A stretch of DNA of 64,000 nt from Bettongia penicillata ogilbyi (GCA_023548195.1 JAJHZJ010000311.1:2681836-2745835); one strand, 5' to 3'; positions 43,620-54,940 are shown, counted from the stretch's first letter. Translations and numbers: made by a program. The notes: generated by a model not told the origin, from the sequence alone.

Positions 43620-43679
43620 GTCAACAAGCATCTATTACAAGCCCACTAGGTGCCTGGCTAAAGGTCGGGCACGTAATTA
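43620..43679 (-). mobile_element. L2 3' end, left of Tigger insertion
   Basis: 'caacaagcatctattacaag' and 'actaggtgcctggctaaagg' are a reversed L2 end, which continues at 44549. Confidence 0.6.
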
Positions 43680-44546
43680 CAGGCACACCTTGGAGATATT
43701 GCAGGTTCATTTTCAGACTACCACAACAAAGGGAATGTTACAATAGTCACACAAATTTTTTGGTTTCCCAAGTGCATATAAAAGTTGTGTTTATACTATA
43801 CTGTAATCTATTAAGTGTGCAATAGTATTGTGCTAAAAAAATCCCAACATTGTATATACCTTAATTAAGTAATATTTTCTTGCTAAATCTTAATCCACTG
43901 TCATCTGAGCCTTCATCAAGTTGTAATCTTTTTATTGGTGGAGGGGCTTGCCTTGATCTGTGCATGACTGCTGATTGGTCTGGGTGATGAGCTGCTGAAG
44001 ACTGGAGTAGCTGTGGCAATTTCTTAAAATAAGAGGACAATGAAGTTTACTTTGTTGATTGACTTTTCTCCTCACTTGAACATTTAGAGGCCATTAGAGG
44101 TAGGATTATTAATTGGCCTAATTTCAATATTGTTGTATCTCAGGGAATAGGGAGACCTGAGAAGAGGAAGGAAGAGAGATGGGGGAATGGCAGGTCAGCG
44201 GAGCAGTCAGAGCACGTACAACATGTATCGATTAAGTTCATGGTCTTACACTCGGTTCTCAATGCCCCCAACCAGTTACAATAGTAACATCAAGGACCAC
44301 TGATCACATATTGCCATAACAGATATAATGATAATAATGACAAAGGTTGAGATATTGTGAGAATTACCAAAGGGACACAATGTGAGCGCATGCTTTTGGA
44401 AAAATAGAGCTGATAGACTTGCTTGATGCATGGTTGCCTCAAATCTTCAATTTCTGAAAAAGCAAACAAAAACCCAAGGGTGAAAATACCCCAACATTAT
44501 CTACAAAAAGCAATAAAGTGAAGCACAATGAAATGAAGAATGCTTA
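43680..44546 (+). mobile_element. Tigger1-like DNA transposon, internally deleted, copy 2
   Basis: An 867-bp element whose left end CAGGCACACCTT matches copy 1, with TA at both borders (43678-43679 and 44547-44548). The right terminus is more diverged. Interior words parallel copy 1: 'tagaggccattagaggtagg', 'caatagtaacatcaaggacc', 'cataacagatataatgataa'. No transposase frame is present. It inserted into an L2 end. Confidence 0.83.
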
Positions 44547-44548
44547 TA

Positions 44549-44625
44549 CTAGCAAAAAGAGAAACCACACTTATCCTCCAGGAGCTTATATTTTAATGTA
44601 GAAAAAGAAACTGAAAGGTGGGGGA
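44549..44625 (-). mobile_element. L2, right of Tigger insertion
   Basis: 'ctccaggagcttatatttta' is the reversed L2 block that normally follows the words at 43640. Confidence 0.55.
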
Positions 44626-44754
44626 GGAAAGGAATTAAGTTGGTGGGGGTGGTGTCATATAATGAAGAAATTCAGGGGAATATAGCCTGGTAGGAAATAA
44701 AAAGATAAGTGTGCTGGGGACTCTCTTTAAATGCAGGTTCTGGGAGGAGCCATC

Positions 44755-44900
44755 TAGTCAGGGGGAGGGGCCCCATGTACAGGCCACATCTGGCCCTCTA
44801 GGTCCTCAAGTGCAGCCCTTTGACTGAATCCAAACTTCACAGAACAATTCTCATTCATGTGGCCTCAAGGCTGCAGGTTCCCCACCCCTGCTCTGGACCT
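44755..44900. mobile_element. hAT-like DNA transposon fragment
   Basis: 'ggccctctaggtcctcaagt', 'tttgactgaatccaaacttc' and 'ctgcaggttccccacccctg' are words I associate with a marsupial hAT (Charlie-type) repeat. Terminal repeats are not clearly delimited. Confidence 0.4.
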
Positions 44901-45345
44901 TTATGTGTGCCCATCTGGGTAGAGCTGTGGGCTGGGCTAAAAGAATGAAGCTGGAAATGTGTTGAGTAGCCCAGTGGCATGTTGGTTTTGGCTTCCTCAC
45001 TGTCCAGAGCCAGAATGCTTTCCTGGGAAAATAGCAGTAGATAGCAATGACAGAGGGGATGGAAGTAGAACACTAAAGCTTCCAGCCTTCAGTGAGAGTA
45101 AGAGACCAGGACAATGTGGAGATGCACAGAGACCAGAGAAAGCAGAGACTGAATGTATTCTAGAAGCCTCCATAGCAGGAGGGCTCCAAAATAGAGCATA
45201 GGGGCAGAGATTAGTAGAACAAGCAACCTCAGATCCAAAAACCAGAAGGCCTGGAATTGAGGAGAAGTAGGGAATACATAGAGTCACAGTGTGAAGGAAC
45301 AAACTCCAACTGTGCTGGTACTGTGGGTCATGTGGACTGTGTGAA

Positions 45346-45376
<31 letters not shown>

Positions 45377-45489
45377 GAAATAAAAGCATTTCCATAACAA
45401 AGGTCAATAAAACAGATGATTCCACAGGAGCCTGCAAATCTACTGTCTACAACTTATTATTCCTTTCAAATATACAATAAATTATCATA
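44901..45489. other. no gene recognised; TG tract at 45344-45377
   Basis: Purine-rich, apparently single-copy sequence with a short (TG)n. Confidence 0.45.
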
Positions 45490-45885
45490 TACATTTCTTT
45501 TTTTTCCCTTTTTTCTTCTTCCCTAACCCACTCTCCACCCTGTCTCCTGCTCTAGAGATGGCTACCATTAGACACAAATATGTATATATACATACACATA
45601 TATACTATACATCCTTCTGTTTATCTGTGTACTATTCTATTTATTCCATACATACATCTATCTATCTATCTATCAGTCCCTTCTCAGGATGCAGATAATG
45701 TCTTTCTTCATATGTCCTTTACAATCACTTTGGGTGTTTATAATAGACGGCGTGACTTGGTTGCTCGAAGTCATTCTTAAAACAATGTTGCTGTTACTGT
45801 ATACAGCGTTGTCTTGGTGTCCTGCTCATTTCATTCTTCATTTTTTTGTACAAGTCTTTCCAAGTGTTTCATGTCAATTCTCTAG
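45490..45885 (-). mobile_element. old L1 ORF2/3' region relic with CATA/CTAT microsatellite
   Basis: 'tcttcatatgtcctttacaa', 'acaatgttgctgttactgta' and 'tcattcttcatttttttgta' parallel the L1 at 10390-10600 ('caaaatgttgctattactgt'). A TATACATA and (CTAT)n tract lies at 45575-45675. Confidence 0.6.
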
Positions 45886-46009
45886 TCACTCCACCCATTC
45901 ACCTCCAACCCCAGGAAGATACAGACTATGGAGATGATTAATGATTGAGAAGATTTCCAGTACTGAACCTTGTGCACTCAGCTCAGTGGGTTCTGAGCCC
46001 TAAGGTATA

Positions 46010-46145
46010 GTGTGTGTGTATGTGTGTGTGTGCGTGTATATGTATTTTAACCCTAACCCTAAATATATATGTGTGTGTGCATTTGTATATATCTATGCAT
46101 ATATGTGTGTGCATATGTATGTATGTATCTATGTATCTATCTATA
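46010..46145. repeat. TG/TA microsatellite with two telomere-like units
   Basis: (TG)n and GTATAT steps flank 'aaccctaaccctaaa' at 46049-46063, two CCCTAA hexamers in a row. Confidence 0.85.
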
Positions 46146-46790
46146 AGAGAAACAGTTCAGACAGAGGAAGCTGAGTTCAGAGGACTGAACCCAGATTGGC
46201 TGTCTGAGCTGGGACGCAGGAGTCCCCTTTCCCTTGGAACATAATCCTTTCAGATCCATTTCCAAAGAAATGGACATACTGGACTCTTTTGCCTTAGCCT
46301 GAATTTGCAACTCAGTCATTCCTTCAGGTTTCCCCTTCCCCTCCCTTTTCCTTTTTTTTTGATCCACTGGGCTTCTTCAACTACATCAAGACTCTGTGGG
46401 AATCCTGGGATGGCTGTTTTAAAGTACTGTCACAGTCTTCACCTCCTTCTCAGTCTCCTCAGTCTCCACCTCCACATCCACCTCTTTTCCTGATATATCA
46501 AAGGGAGTCAGGGCTGAGCTATCAGCTCCAGGGGATGGGCAAGGGGAGGGATTGAGGAGAAGATGCTTTGCAAAGTTGGCAAAGAAAAAGACAGTTATTA
46601 AATATTTCATACCCCAATAAAATTGTTTCCCCAAAGCCAAACCCTGGGGCCCTTTGAAGCCTGGACTTGACCTGACTCTCCTTCCTTCTGTTTCATAGGA
46701 AACCAAGCTCTTTGGGTTCTTTGGCTGAGTTTTTCTGGGCAGCCCATTTCCCAGGAGGGTATAATAACTCTAGAGGCTTCCCAAGGTCTA
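46146..46790. other. no gene or known repeat recognised
   Basis: Apparently single-copy sequence with chance frames. Confidence 0.45.
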
Positions 46791-46794
46791 ATGA

Positions 46795-47015
46795 TGGTTA
46801 ACGTTGGTCGAGGGCTTTAAAGTTTGCAAAGCTCTTTATATGAATTATCTTATTTGATCTCCTTAAGGTAGATGCAATTCTATAGCCTTGTTTTATAGAT
46901 GAGTAAACTGCATCAGAGAGAGGTGCGGTGACTTCCCCAAGGTCACACAGCTGGCAAGTGTTTGAGGCAGGATTTGAACTTAGACATTCCTCCCTCCAAG
47001 TCCACTGCATTCTTC
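46795..47015 (-). mobile_element. MIR/THER relic
   Basis: 'aaagtttgcaaagctcttta', 'ccccaaggtcacacagctgg' and 'ggcaggatttgaacttagac' are in reversed SINE order. Confidence 0.82.
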
Positions 47016-47987
47016 TCCATAGCTGCTAATAGGAAAGAAAGGACCCAGCTGCTTTTAGGGAGCATTTATGTAGAATGTTTCTAGAGAAGTGTGGTGTTAT
47101 ACAGACTTCCTTCTCTAGCTGGTTTTCACCTGGACCCAAATGTAAACAGATATTCATGAATTGGAGTGCCTTAAACTTCTCAGAAGGGAAACTGGGGAAG
47201 GATTCTATTTGAGACACCTTACCTCAGTCCTTTCTCTTCTTCCTTATCTGTAAAATGGAGAGATCAGTCCTTAAAAAGAGAGTTTCCAGTTCTTAATCAT
47301 AGGATTCTGTAGTCTGAAAGTGGATGGAACTGAAATGAGAGCAGTGGGACAAAGAGGCAGAGTCAGTCAACTTCTTTAGGGCCAGTCTGACTCAACAGCG
47401 ATATCAACACAGGGTTATTGCCCCATTATCCACTCTTATGGCTGGGGGTGGGGAGTGGGGGTGGGGCGTGTGGACCAGTGGCGTGTATAATCTCAATCAG
47501 TGGATGATTAAAAGTCAGCTCTGTTTAGCTTGGGACTGCATGAAATGAGTTTCTTCTGCTGCAACTTTACCCTCCTAATGATATTTGCTCACATTAACCA
47601 AGATTGTATTCTGTGTGCACAGGCTGACTGACAGCAGGATCGGTAGGCTGCGCGGACTCAGAGTAGACTGGGTGGCAGATAGAAGGACACCATCCTGGGC
47701 CTCAGCACTGATCAGAGGTCACCCACAGCAGGCCTTACACTCCAGAGGAACTGGAGGGCTGAAAGCATGAGGACACTAGCTAACCTGAAATTCCAATATC
47801 ATTTACCAATACCTTCACCATCTCTGATCTCAAAGCACTCTCCTGTCTATGGGAGGTTGTCAAGTCAGAGAAGATTACCTTGATTAGACCAGATCAGATG
47901 AGAAACCTGAGGTCTAGTTAGGCCTGGTGTGGATGCAGGCAGATCACTTGGACTGGGAGTTAGGAGGTCTGTGTATAGTTCTTTGTT
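47016..47987. other. no gene or known repeat recognised
   Basis: Apparently single-copy sequence. A G-rich run lies at 47440-47470. Confidence 0.45.
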
Positions 47988-47988
47988 T

Positions 47989-48232
47989 GGCAGGTGGTGG
48001 GTAGAATGCCCGGCCTGGAGTCAGGAAGACTCATCTTCCTGAGTTCAAATCTACCTCAGACACGTATTAGCTGTGTGACCCTGGGTAAGGTCACTTAATC
48101 CTGTTTGCTTCAGTTTCTTTATTCGTAAAATGAGGAGGAGAAGAAAATGGTGAAACATTTCAATATCTTTGCTAAGAAAACTCCCAAAGGGGTCACAAAG
48201 AGTCAGACATGACTGAAAACCAAACAACAAAC
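47989..48232 (+). mobile_element. MAR1 SINE
   Basis: 'ggcctggagtcaggaagact', 'tattagctgtgtgaccctgg' and the RTE-like tail 'agagtcagacatgactgaaa' then 'ccaaacaacaaac'. It is followed by a short reversed L2 end (48230-48280), probably its target. Confidence 0.88.
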
Positions 48233-48442
48233 ATTTATTTAGTTCCTATCATGTGCTAGAACAGTGTTAAGCACAAAAAAGCCATATGACTTCTAGAAAC
48301 TTCTCTCTAGTGCAGATAAGTGCACAAACAGATAAGTTTCCTTATCTGGGAAGGAGATTGTACTAGAGAGACCGTAAGTTTGCTTGTAGCTTTATTGTTG
48401 TATGGTTTTATTCATTCAATATTAAAGTAACATTGTATAGTG

Positions 48443-48735
48443 CAGGACTTCTTAAACTTTTCCCACTTGAGATCCCTTTTTGCGTTTTAGCAACATTTGT
48501 TGGCATCGCGTGGTCTGATGGCATGCACTGTACAAAGTGCACATGCTTTGGGTTCAGAACCAAGGCTGCAGTGAAGTTGTGAGATGCAACATGTCCAAGT
48601 GCTGCTAGAAACACCTTGGATTCATCATGCGTTTGATTTTTAATTTTCTGTTGTTGTGTGTTCAAAAACATTTTGCCGTTGCCAAATTTTTTGAGATTCC
48701 ATATGAGATTTCAGTCCCCAGTTTAAGAAGTACTG
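48443..48735. mobile_element. short hAT-like element with terminal inverted repeats
   Basis: Ends are 'caggacttcttaaact' and, reversed, 'cagtacttcttaaact', 15 of 16 identical. The 293-bp length and the terminal wording suit a non-autonomous hAT. An 8-bp target duplication is not convincing, so the assignment is tentative. Confidence 0.6.
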
Positions 48736-48739
48736 GGTG

Positions 48740-48860
48740 GATACTGGGCTGGCCTTGAAATCAGGAAGAGCTGGGTTCTGGTTTTGCTTCAGACACGTTA
48801 GCCATATGACCCTGGGCAGATCTCTTAACATCTCAGTGTTAAGACTTCAAGGTAAAAATC
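48740..48860 (+). mobile_element. MIR fragment
   Basis: 'gaaatcaggaagagctgggt' to 'ccatatgaccctgggcagat' is the SINE head and CORE. Confidence 0.7.
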
Positions 48861-49094
48861 AGCTTCTGATCTATAGAGGCTGTTTCTGTACTCAGGGAAT
48901 TCCTTATTTAGATGAAGTCACAGGTCTGGAATCCCCGCCCCCTAAAAAAAAAGAGTACAAGGCCCAAATTGCATGATTACTTAATGGTAATGGTGGAATC
49001 AGAGCCTAGTTCTCCTGTCCCCTCCATCTCTAGTTCGACTCAGAATTCCTTCTACTGTATCAGATATCAAAATAGAACATACGTTGGGCACTTA

Positions 49095-49240
49095 TGATGT
49101 AATGAAAAAAGTGTTAGAAGGAGTCAGAACTGTGTTCTCCTGCCACTTTCATATTTAAGTTAGCTATGTGATATTATGCAAATCTTTTACCCTTCTAGGT
49201 CTTAATTCTCTATCTATAAAATGGGGAGTGGTGAGATTGG
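49095..49240 (+). mobile_element. MIR relic
   Basis: 'gttagctatgtgatattatg' and 'tctatctataaaatggggag' are decayed MIR words. Confidence 0.65.
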
Positions 49241-49269
49241 GAAAATTAATCTCTAAGATTCCTTGGAAG

Positions 49270-49495
49270 ACTTACGTTTCTATGATAATACCTCACATTT
49301 CTGTAGAATTAGAGAGCTCACAAGGCCTTTCCTCACTTCAGCCACTCAAGATAAGTAGGAGCGCAAATATTACTATCCCCATTTTGCAGATAAAAAACCC
49401 TAAAACTCATAGCTATGAAGTGGTTTTCCCACATTCACAGAGCTGGTCGGTATCAGAACCTGTACGTGAGGCCAGGCTTTCGGTGCTCTTTCCAT
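49270..49495 (-). mobile_element. MIR relic
   Basis: 'attactatccccattttgca' to 'ttcacagagctggtcggtat' is the reversed CORE region. Confidence 0.68.
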
Positions 49496-49789
49496 TAGCC
49501 AGCCCTTGGTGGCGGGGGGCGGCATGGGATGGCGGCGCCCATGGTCCTTGTAGAGGAGGGAAGACACGAGAGAAGGCAATTTTGAAAACAACTGATTAAT
49601 TGATTGTAGCAAACAGTTATTTCCCTGGCCTCCCACAGTCGGAAAAAAGAACAACTCATCCACAAATATACATAAGCTAGCACAACAAATTCCCACATTT
49701 GCCACATCTGAACACGTGTGTCTCGTTCTTCATTTTCAATCCATCACCTCTCTGTCAGGAGCTGGGTGACGTGCCTCTCGTCACTTCTC

Positions 49790-50265
49790 GGGAACAGGGC
49801 TTATTGTCACTTTGATCGGAGTTCTAAAGTTCTTCAAAATTGTTTTCCCCTACGATCTTGATGTCGTCATGCAAATTGTTCTCATAATTTTGCTCATTAC
49901 ACTCTGAATCGGATCATAGAAATCTTCCTAGTTTCCTCTGAAGCTATTTTATAATTTTTATGGCCCAATAATAACATTCCATTCCATTCATATACCACAA
50001 TTTCTTTGGCTATTCTCCCACAGAAGGGCAACCCCTTGGTTTCCAATTTGAGGGTCCTATGGAAAGAGTTGCTATAAATATTTTTGTGTATATAGGTAAT
50101 TTCTCTCTCTTTTTTAGTGTTTTGGTAGTATATGCCTAGTAGCAGTATTGCTCCATCATGTTCTAATGACTTTTAGGGCATAGTTCCACATTGCTTTCCG
50201 GAATGACTGGAACAACTCACAGCTCTATCCACAGTGCACTGGGGTACCCACTTTCCTACAGCCCC
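49790..50265 (-). mobile_element. old L1 ORF2 3' region relic
   Basis: Collinear with 10500-10890: 'taacattccattccattcat', 'tattctcccacagaagggca', 'agagttgctataaatatttt', 'tttccggaatgactggaaca'. Frames are broken. Confidence 0.78.
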
Positions 50266-50730
50266 AGGAGGGAGTGTTTTCCCAAAGGACTAAAAAAGAA
50301 CCCTAACTCTCAGAATTCTTTCTTGGGACAGGATGGTAGGGACTGCTACTAGTCTCTGCAGGGGCAACTCACTGAATCTTAGCTCCAGACAAAGTGGGAT
50401 GGGGAAAGCATCTTCCCACCCCCAACAAGCTCCCCTTTGGCAGAACAACAAGAGGCTGTCCACTCCCAATAAAACCAACTCATTTCCTAAATTGCTCTTT
50501 CCAGATGGCCCTAAAAGTCTAATCAAAGACAGATTCCCTTCCCTTGGCCTCTTCCTTTCCTATTCTGGCTGGTTAATAGCCCTTCCTCAGTCTCATTGGC
50601 TCTGGGGTCCCCTTTAACCATTTCATGACTGACTTCTACTACATCAGAAGTAACTTTGGGCTGTCACATCTCACTTTCTGAAACTGAAGTCAGGGAGACC
50701 CTCTGGCAGGAGTTTTCCCCAAATTGAGCA
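50266..50730. other. no gene or known repeat recognised
   Basis: Apparently single-copy sequence. Overlapping frames on both strands carry no family features. Confidence 0.45.
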
Positions 50731-50734
50731 TAGT

Positions 50735-50915
50735 GAATGGAAAAAGCATTAGATTGGGAGTTAGGAGACCTAGGTTTTTAATCCCAACTTTATCATTAAT
50801 TTGCTCTGTGATCTTAGTTAAGCCAGATCATCTCTCTGCCTTACTTTACCTACCATTTGTAAAGGAATCAGAGTTCCTGTCCTATCTACCTCAAAGGGGT
50901 GTTGTGAATAGAGCT
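50735..50915 (+). mobile_element. MIR relic
   Basis: 'aaaagcattagattgggagt', 'tttgctctgtgatcttagtt' and 'ctcaaaggggtgttgtgaat' are in MIR order. Confidence 0.78.
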
Positions 50916-51034
50916 ATAAGTAGGACTTTTTGTACCTGGGGCAAACACCACAACCCCTATCAGAGGCAAGAGACAATAAGCAAGCCCACCATTGAGGGGA
51001 GCATGTGGGAGAGGAACTTACCTCATTCCAGTAT

Positions 51035-51205
51035 CTCATAACTTCATAGGATAGTGGAGCTAGAGACCTTAGAAATCACATTGTCCAAAGTAGCTTAGAA
51101 ACCAATGACTTCCCTGAGGCCACAAAAGTTGTACATGGCACAGTTAGAATTGGAATACATGTCCCTTGTCTCCAAATCTATTATCCTTTCCACATGTACC
51201 GATTA
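51035..51205 (-). mobile_element. MIR-like or related old repeat
   Basis: 'tagtggagctagagacctta' then 'cttccctgaggccacaaaag' and 'ctattatcctttccacatgt' follow the same pattern as 27985-28195. Confidence 0.5.
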
Positions 51206-52080
51206 ACCCCCTCTCAAAAAAATTAATGTCCAATTTTAACTAATTATTTCTGCTAATAAGATGCTAAGTTCTATTGTTTCTAAATTGTTGGACTTCAGCT
51301 GCTCTTATGTCCTCTAAATACAGCAAACTCTAATTTCATTTACGAGACAAGGCTTTAGTTGCCCTGTCCTAGAATGGCTCTGGTGTGAAGCTCAAACAAG
51401 GCTATAGAAACGTATAAAGTACTCTGGAGACAAAGGACATTACTATTTTTTATTGTTACTATTATACTAGGCTGAGAATAGAGAGATGGTAGTATGTGTG
51501 TATGTATGTGTGGGTATGCTTGGTGGGGGTGGCAGGGAGGATGTCCATTTGAGCAAGGGGATACACGGCTATACCTAAGGCTTCTGGGAACCTTAGCAGT
51601 AGGGAGAGCTTTATAAAAGTAATTTGTAAACTCTGAATCAAAATGGGATGAGACTTTGCCCAAGTGTCTCCTCAGAAGACAGAGAATCTACTCCAAGAAA
51701 AGAGTCATGGAGAACTCAGAAAAGGTCACATGAGGAAAAGTTAAGGCAAAAAGATCATGTGATCTAGAAAGGAAAAGACTGAAGCATAATTTGATATTCT
51801 AGTGTATTTTCTTCAATGCTTTAAAATATCTGTGGTCTCCTCTGCATATTATTGTACAATAGCCCCAAGCCCAAACCTCTGTGGCTCATTGTTTAGGCTT
51901 TGATGGCTTAGAATGAGTGTAAAATTGCAATTGTTTTCTGTTCTGGCCAGAAACTTTGAGGGTCTTCTCCTCCCTGCTTGATACTTTTGTGATGGTAAAC
52001 TAGGACATCTTTTGCTTCAATTCTTAGCTAGTCTCCTAGTCATTGAGTGGGTATTGCTTCAGACAAACTGAGGCCTGGGA
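51206..52080. other. no gene or known repeat recognised
   Basis: Apparently single-copy sequence with a short TG tract at 51494-51515. Confidence 0.45.
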
Positions 52081-52084
52081 AAGA

Positions 52085-52301
52085 CCTTAATTTAGAAAGG
52101 TCAAGGTCTCCCACTACATCCTGGGCAACTGCCATCATCTTGACTCCTGTCTTGCCACTGGACTTCGGTGATTCTGAAGGAGGGAATAAACCTGATGACT
52201 TTGCACAGATCTGCCTCCTTTAAATCCAATCTGAGAAAGTCAAGAAATCACCCTTGTGATGTCATTGGACCTCTTTGAGAACAGAAAGAACAAACAAACA
52301 G
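52085..52301 (+). mobile_element. marsupial SINE with AAC-type tail, copy 2
   Basis: It shares with 303-593 the order 'gtgatgtcattggacctctt', then an A/C-rich end. The 5' part contains 'ggtctcccactacatcctgg', which copy 1 lacks or has lost. Confidence 0.6.
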
Positions 52302-52389
52302 AACATTCCTTCCATGGATATAGATCTTAGCCATTCTACAACTTAGCAGATGGTTTTAATGAGTTACTGTGAACAAAAGAGTGGAGCCT

Positions 52390-52795
52390 GCAAACTTTAG
52401 GACAGAACTCTTGTCTTTGATTGCTGGCAAAATTCTAGAATGTATTATTAAAGGGATGATTTCTGATATCTAGAAAAGTGGCAGGAGAGCACTACCCGTG
52501 AAACATTATGCCAAACTAACCTAACTTCCTTTGTTGAAAAAAATAATGAGTTGGGTAGACAGGAATATTGTAGCCCTAGTTCACTTTAGCAAAGCATTTT
52601 ACAAAGCATCTCCTGTTATCCTCATGGATGATAAGAAGAGATGGTCCAGATTATACCATTATGTGGATTCCACTTGGAGAGATGTCTCAAGTGATATGTC
52701 CTGGTATCTGACCTCAGCCTTATATAATTAAACATTTTAACCAATTATTTAGTTGAAAGTGTATTGAATTTGCAGATGATACATTGGGCAGTAAT
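52390..52795 (+). mobile_element. L3/CR1 LINE relic, part 1 (RT region)
   Basis: Plus-strand frames give VHFSKAFYKASPVIL (near 52580-52625), matching the CR1-clade RT block with FSKAFD, then FADDT at 52769-52783, the catalytic Asp pair. Frameshifts and stops separate them. A MIR interrupts the element after 52795. Confidence 0.78.
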
Positions 52796-52949
52796 AATAG
52801 TCATTGAGTAGCATTATAAAGTTTGCAAGAGCACTTTACATCTTATCTCAAGTGATTTGCACAATGACCCTGTGAGCTAGGTGCTACTATTATCTCTGCT
52901 TTACAGATGAGGAAACTGAAACTGAGAGAGTCTCAAAATCTGACAACTA
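52796..52949 (-). mobile_element. MIR inserted in L3, left part
   Basis: 'aagtttgcaagagcacttta' and 'tttacagatgaggaaactga' are reversed MIR. A TA-flanked element splits it after 52949, and it resumes at 53238. Confidence 0.78.
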
Positions 52950-53235
52950 CAGTTATCCTTTCCACAATGGGACTTTCCTCATTGTGGTTTTGATATATTG
53001 CGGGTTGGCTTAAGAAATTAAATTAGAATTTCTGAGGAGTTTTGAGGAAGCTACAGATGATATACAAAGGCCAGCAGATGACACAGAAGTTATGGCCCAA
53101 ATATTATAATAAGGTACTGTAGATACCCCATAAAAGAAAAAGAAAAAAGAAAGAAGGGTCTAAAAATTTTGTGTAGATTTTCTAGATCATAGGGCTGCTG
53201 TGCTGCTAACCTCTGCAGTGTGGAAGGGATAACTG
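52950..53235. mobile_element. 286-bp TA-flanked inverted-repeat element (Tc1/pogo type)
   Basis: The ends are CAGTTATCCTTTCCACA and, reversed, CAGTTATCCCTTCCACA, 16 of 17 identical. TA lies on both sides (52948-52949 and 53236-53237). The short non-coding interior marks it as a miniature non-autonomous element. The CAG...CTG termini and TA target suit the Tigger/pogo group. I cannot name the subfamily. Confidence 0.82.
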
Positions 53236-53237
53236 TA

Positions 53238-53290
53238 CTGACTATCTAAGGCAGGATTTGAACTCAGATCTTCTTGTCCATCACTTTATC
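53238..53290 (-). mobile_element. MIR inserted in L3, right part
   Basis: 'ggcaggatttgaactcagat' and 'ccatcactttatcaactggg' are the reversed SINE head, completing the MIR of 52796-52949. Confidence 0.75.
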
Positions 53291-54195
53291 AACTGGGGTA
53301 CTATGATTCTAAAATATTTTGACCATTTATACCAATGGGTTAAATCTAATAAGATGGAATTTCATAGAGGTAAATATAAAGTCATACACATGGATCAAAA
53401 CAGATTTCAAAAGTACAAAATGGAGCAGGTATGCCTAGACAACAGTTTATCTGAAAAAAGATTTTATGGTTTAATTGCCTGTAAGCTCAGTAAGCAAGCC
53501 AAGATAGAGCACCCAGAAATGCTAATGGGATTATTAAGTTGCATTTAGAGAGGCATAGTGTGTGAGACTAGGCAGTGTTTTATAGTCAGACTCTATAAGT
53601 AGGATGGTGTAAGTTGGGCTTTACTTTTTAAGTAGGATATTGATAAATTGGAGTGTCTCCAAAAGGTCACATAGTATGGTGAAGGGCCTCATAACCAGCC
53701 AGGGGAGTATATGCACACACACACACATAAAGGTATATATCAAAAATAAGTATAAGACAACCATGTACACCTAACATATTTTTGTCTTGGATTTTTTTTT
53801 AACAGACTTGTAATTTCTTTGGAATAGGGAACACCCAATGTAAACCTTTTAAGTGGAAGAAAATGCAGAAGGGAAGATTTTTTTTTCTAAGCAAATATGA
53901 TAGCTGTCCTTACATATTTGAAGAGGGATTAGATTTTCTCTACTTGGTCCTAGGGGAGAGAGAAACAATGGTAGAAGCTGGAAAAAGGCAGATTTAAGCT
54001 TTGGTGTTAGAGAAACCTTCCTAATAATGAGGGCTATTCAAAAGTTGGAATGGCCTGTTTTGGAAATGGTGGATTTCCACTTGTTAGAATTTTCCAAGCA
54101 AATCTTGTTCTAGCTATGTGGTAGAAAGATGCTTCTCTTCAGGTACGAATCTGTTTCAGTTATCTCCAACTCTGAGACTCAGTGATTCTGTGATA
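53291..54195 (+). mobile_element. L3/CR1 LINE relic, part 2 (ORF2 end and 3' terminus)
   Basis: The open frame at 53258-53548 reads KMEFHRGKYKVIHM, a late-RT block (KFNKDKCKVMHLG type), then CLDNSLSEKRFYGL (the SEKDLGV type). The terminus 'ttatctccaactctgagact' and 'cagtgattctgtgatac' ends the element. Confidence 0.78.
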
Positions 54196-54204
54196 CCCAA
54201 TTAA

Positions 54205-54425
54205 AGATGAGAAAACAAGCTTAGAAAGAGGTGAAGTCACTTGCCACAATTTCTTGACTGTTACATGGCAGAGGTGCAACTCAGACTCAGGTGGATCAGT
54301 CATATGTCCTTTCTTTGGAGCTCAGTTTCCTGATCTGTAAAATGGGAGGTAGGGTTGGCCAAGATCTCTTTTAAGGTCCTTCTAGCTCTTTACAATCTAT
54401 GACTCAGTGAATTGTGTCTCCATGT
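54205..54425. mobile_element. MIR-like fragments, reversed then plus
   Basis: 54205-54290 has 'gaggtgaagtcacttgccac' (reversed MIR-like). 54315-54420 has 'gagctcagtttcctgatctg' (plus-strand). Confidence 0.55.
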
Positions 54426-54444
54426 CTAGTGCTTTCCTTTCCAA

Positions 54445-54940
54445 GTCAACAGCATTTATAAAGTGTCTACCATGTCCCAGCAGCTGTGTTAAGAACTGGG
54501 GATACAAATAAAAGCATAAGACCGTCTGTGCTCTGGAGGATCCCACAGTCTAATTGGAGATACAACATGCAAATTATTACATAATACATATATACACACA
54601 TATGTGTATACACATATGTGCACATATATGTGTCTGTCCATCCATCCATCCATCCGTCTGTCTGTCTGTCTGTCTATCCATCTATCTATCATACCTATCT
54701 AGTTAGTTGGAAATAACCAATAGAAGGAAGGTGCTAGCATTAAGAGGGGTTTGGAAAAAGCTTCTCTCAGAAGATGAGAATTTAGCTGGAACATGAAGGA
54801 AGCCAGGAGACAGAAATGATAGCTTTCCAGGCATGAGGGGACAGCCCAGTGAAAATGGCTGGCGAGAAGTGTTTGAAGAGCAACAGAGGCCTGTGTCATT
54901 GGATTGTTGAACATTGCCCCTCAAAATGATTTTCATGTCT
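54445..54940 (-). mobile_element. L2 relic with tetranucleotide tract
   Basis: 'agcatttataaagtgtctac', 'ggatcccacagtctaattgg' and 'gaatttagctggaacatgaa' are reversed L2. Confidence 0.8.
54580..54692. repeat. CATA, (CCAT)n, (CTGT)n, (CTAT)n compound microsatellite
   Basis: TATACACATATG steps lead into (CCAT)4, (CTGT)5 and (CTAT)n runs inside the L2. Confidence 0.93.
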
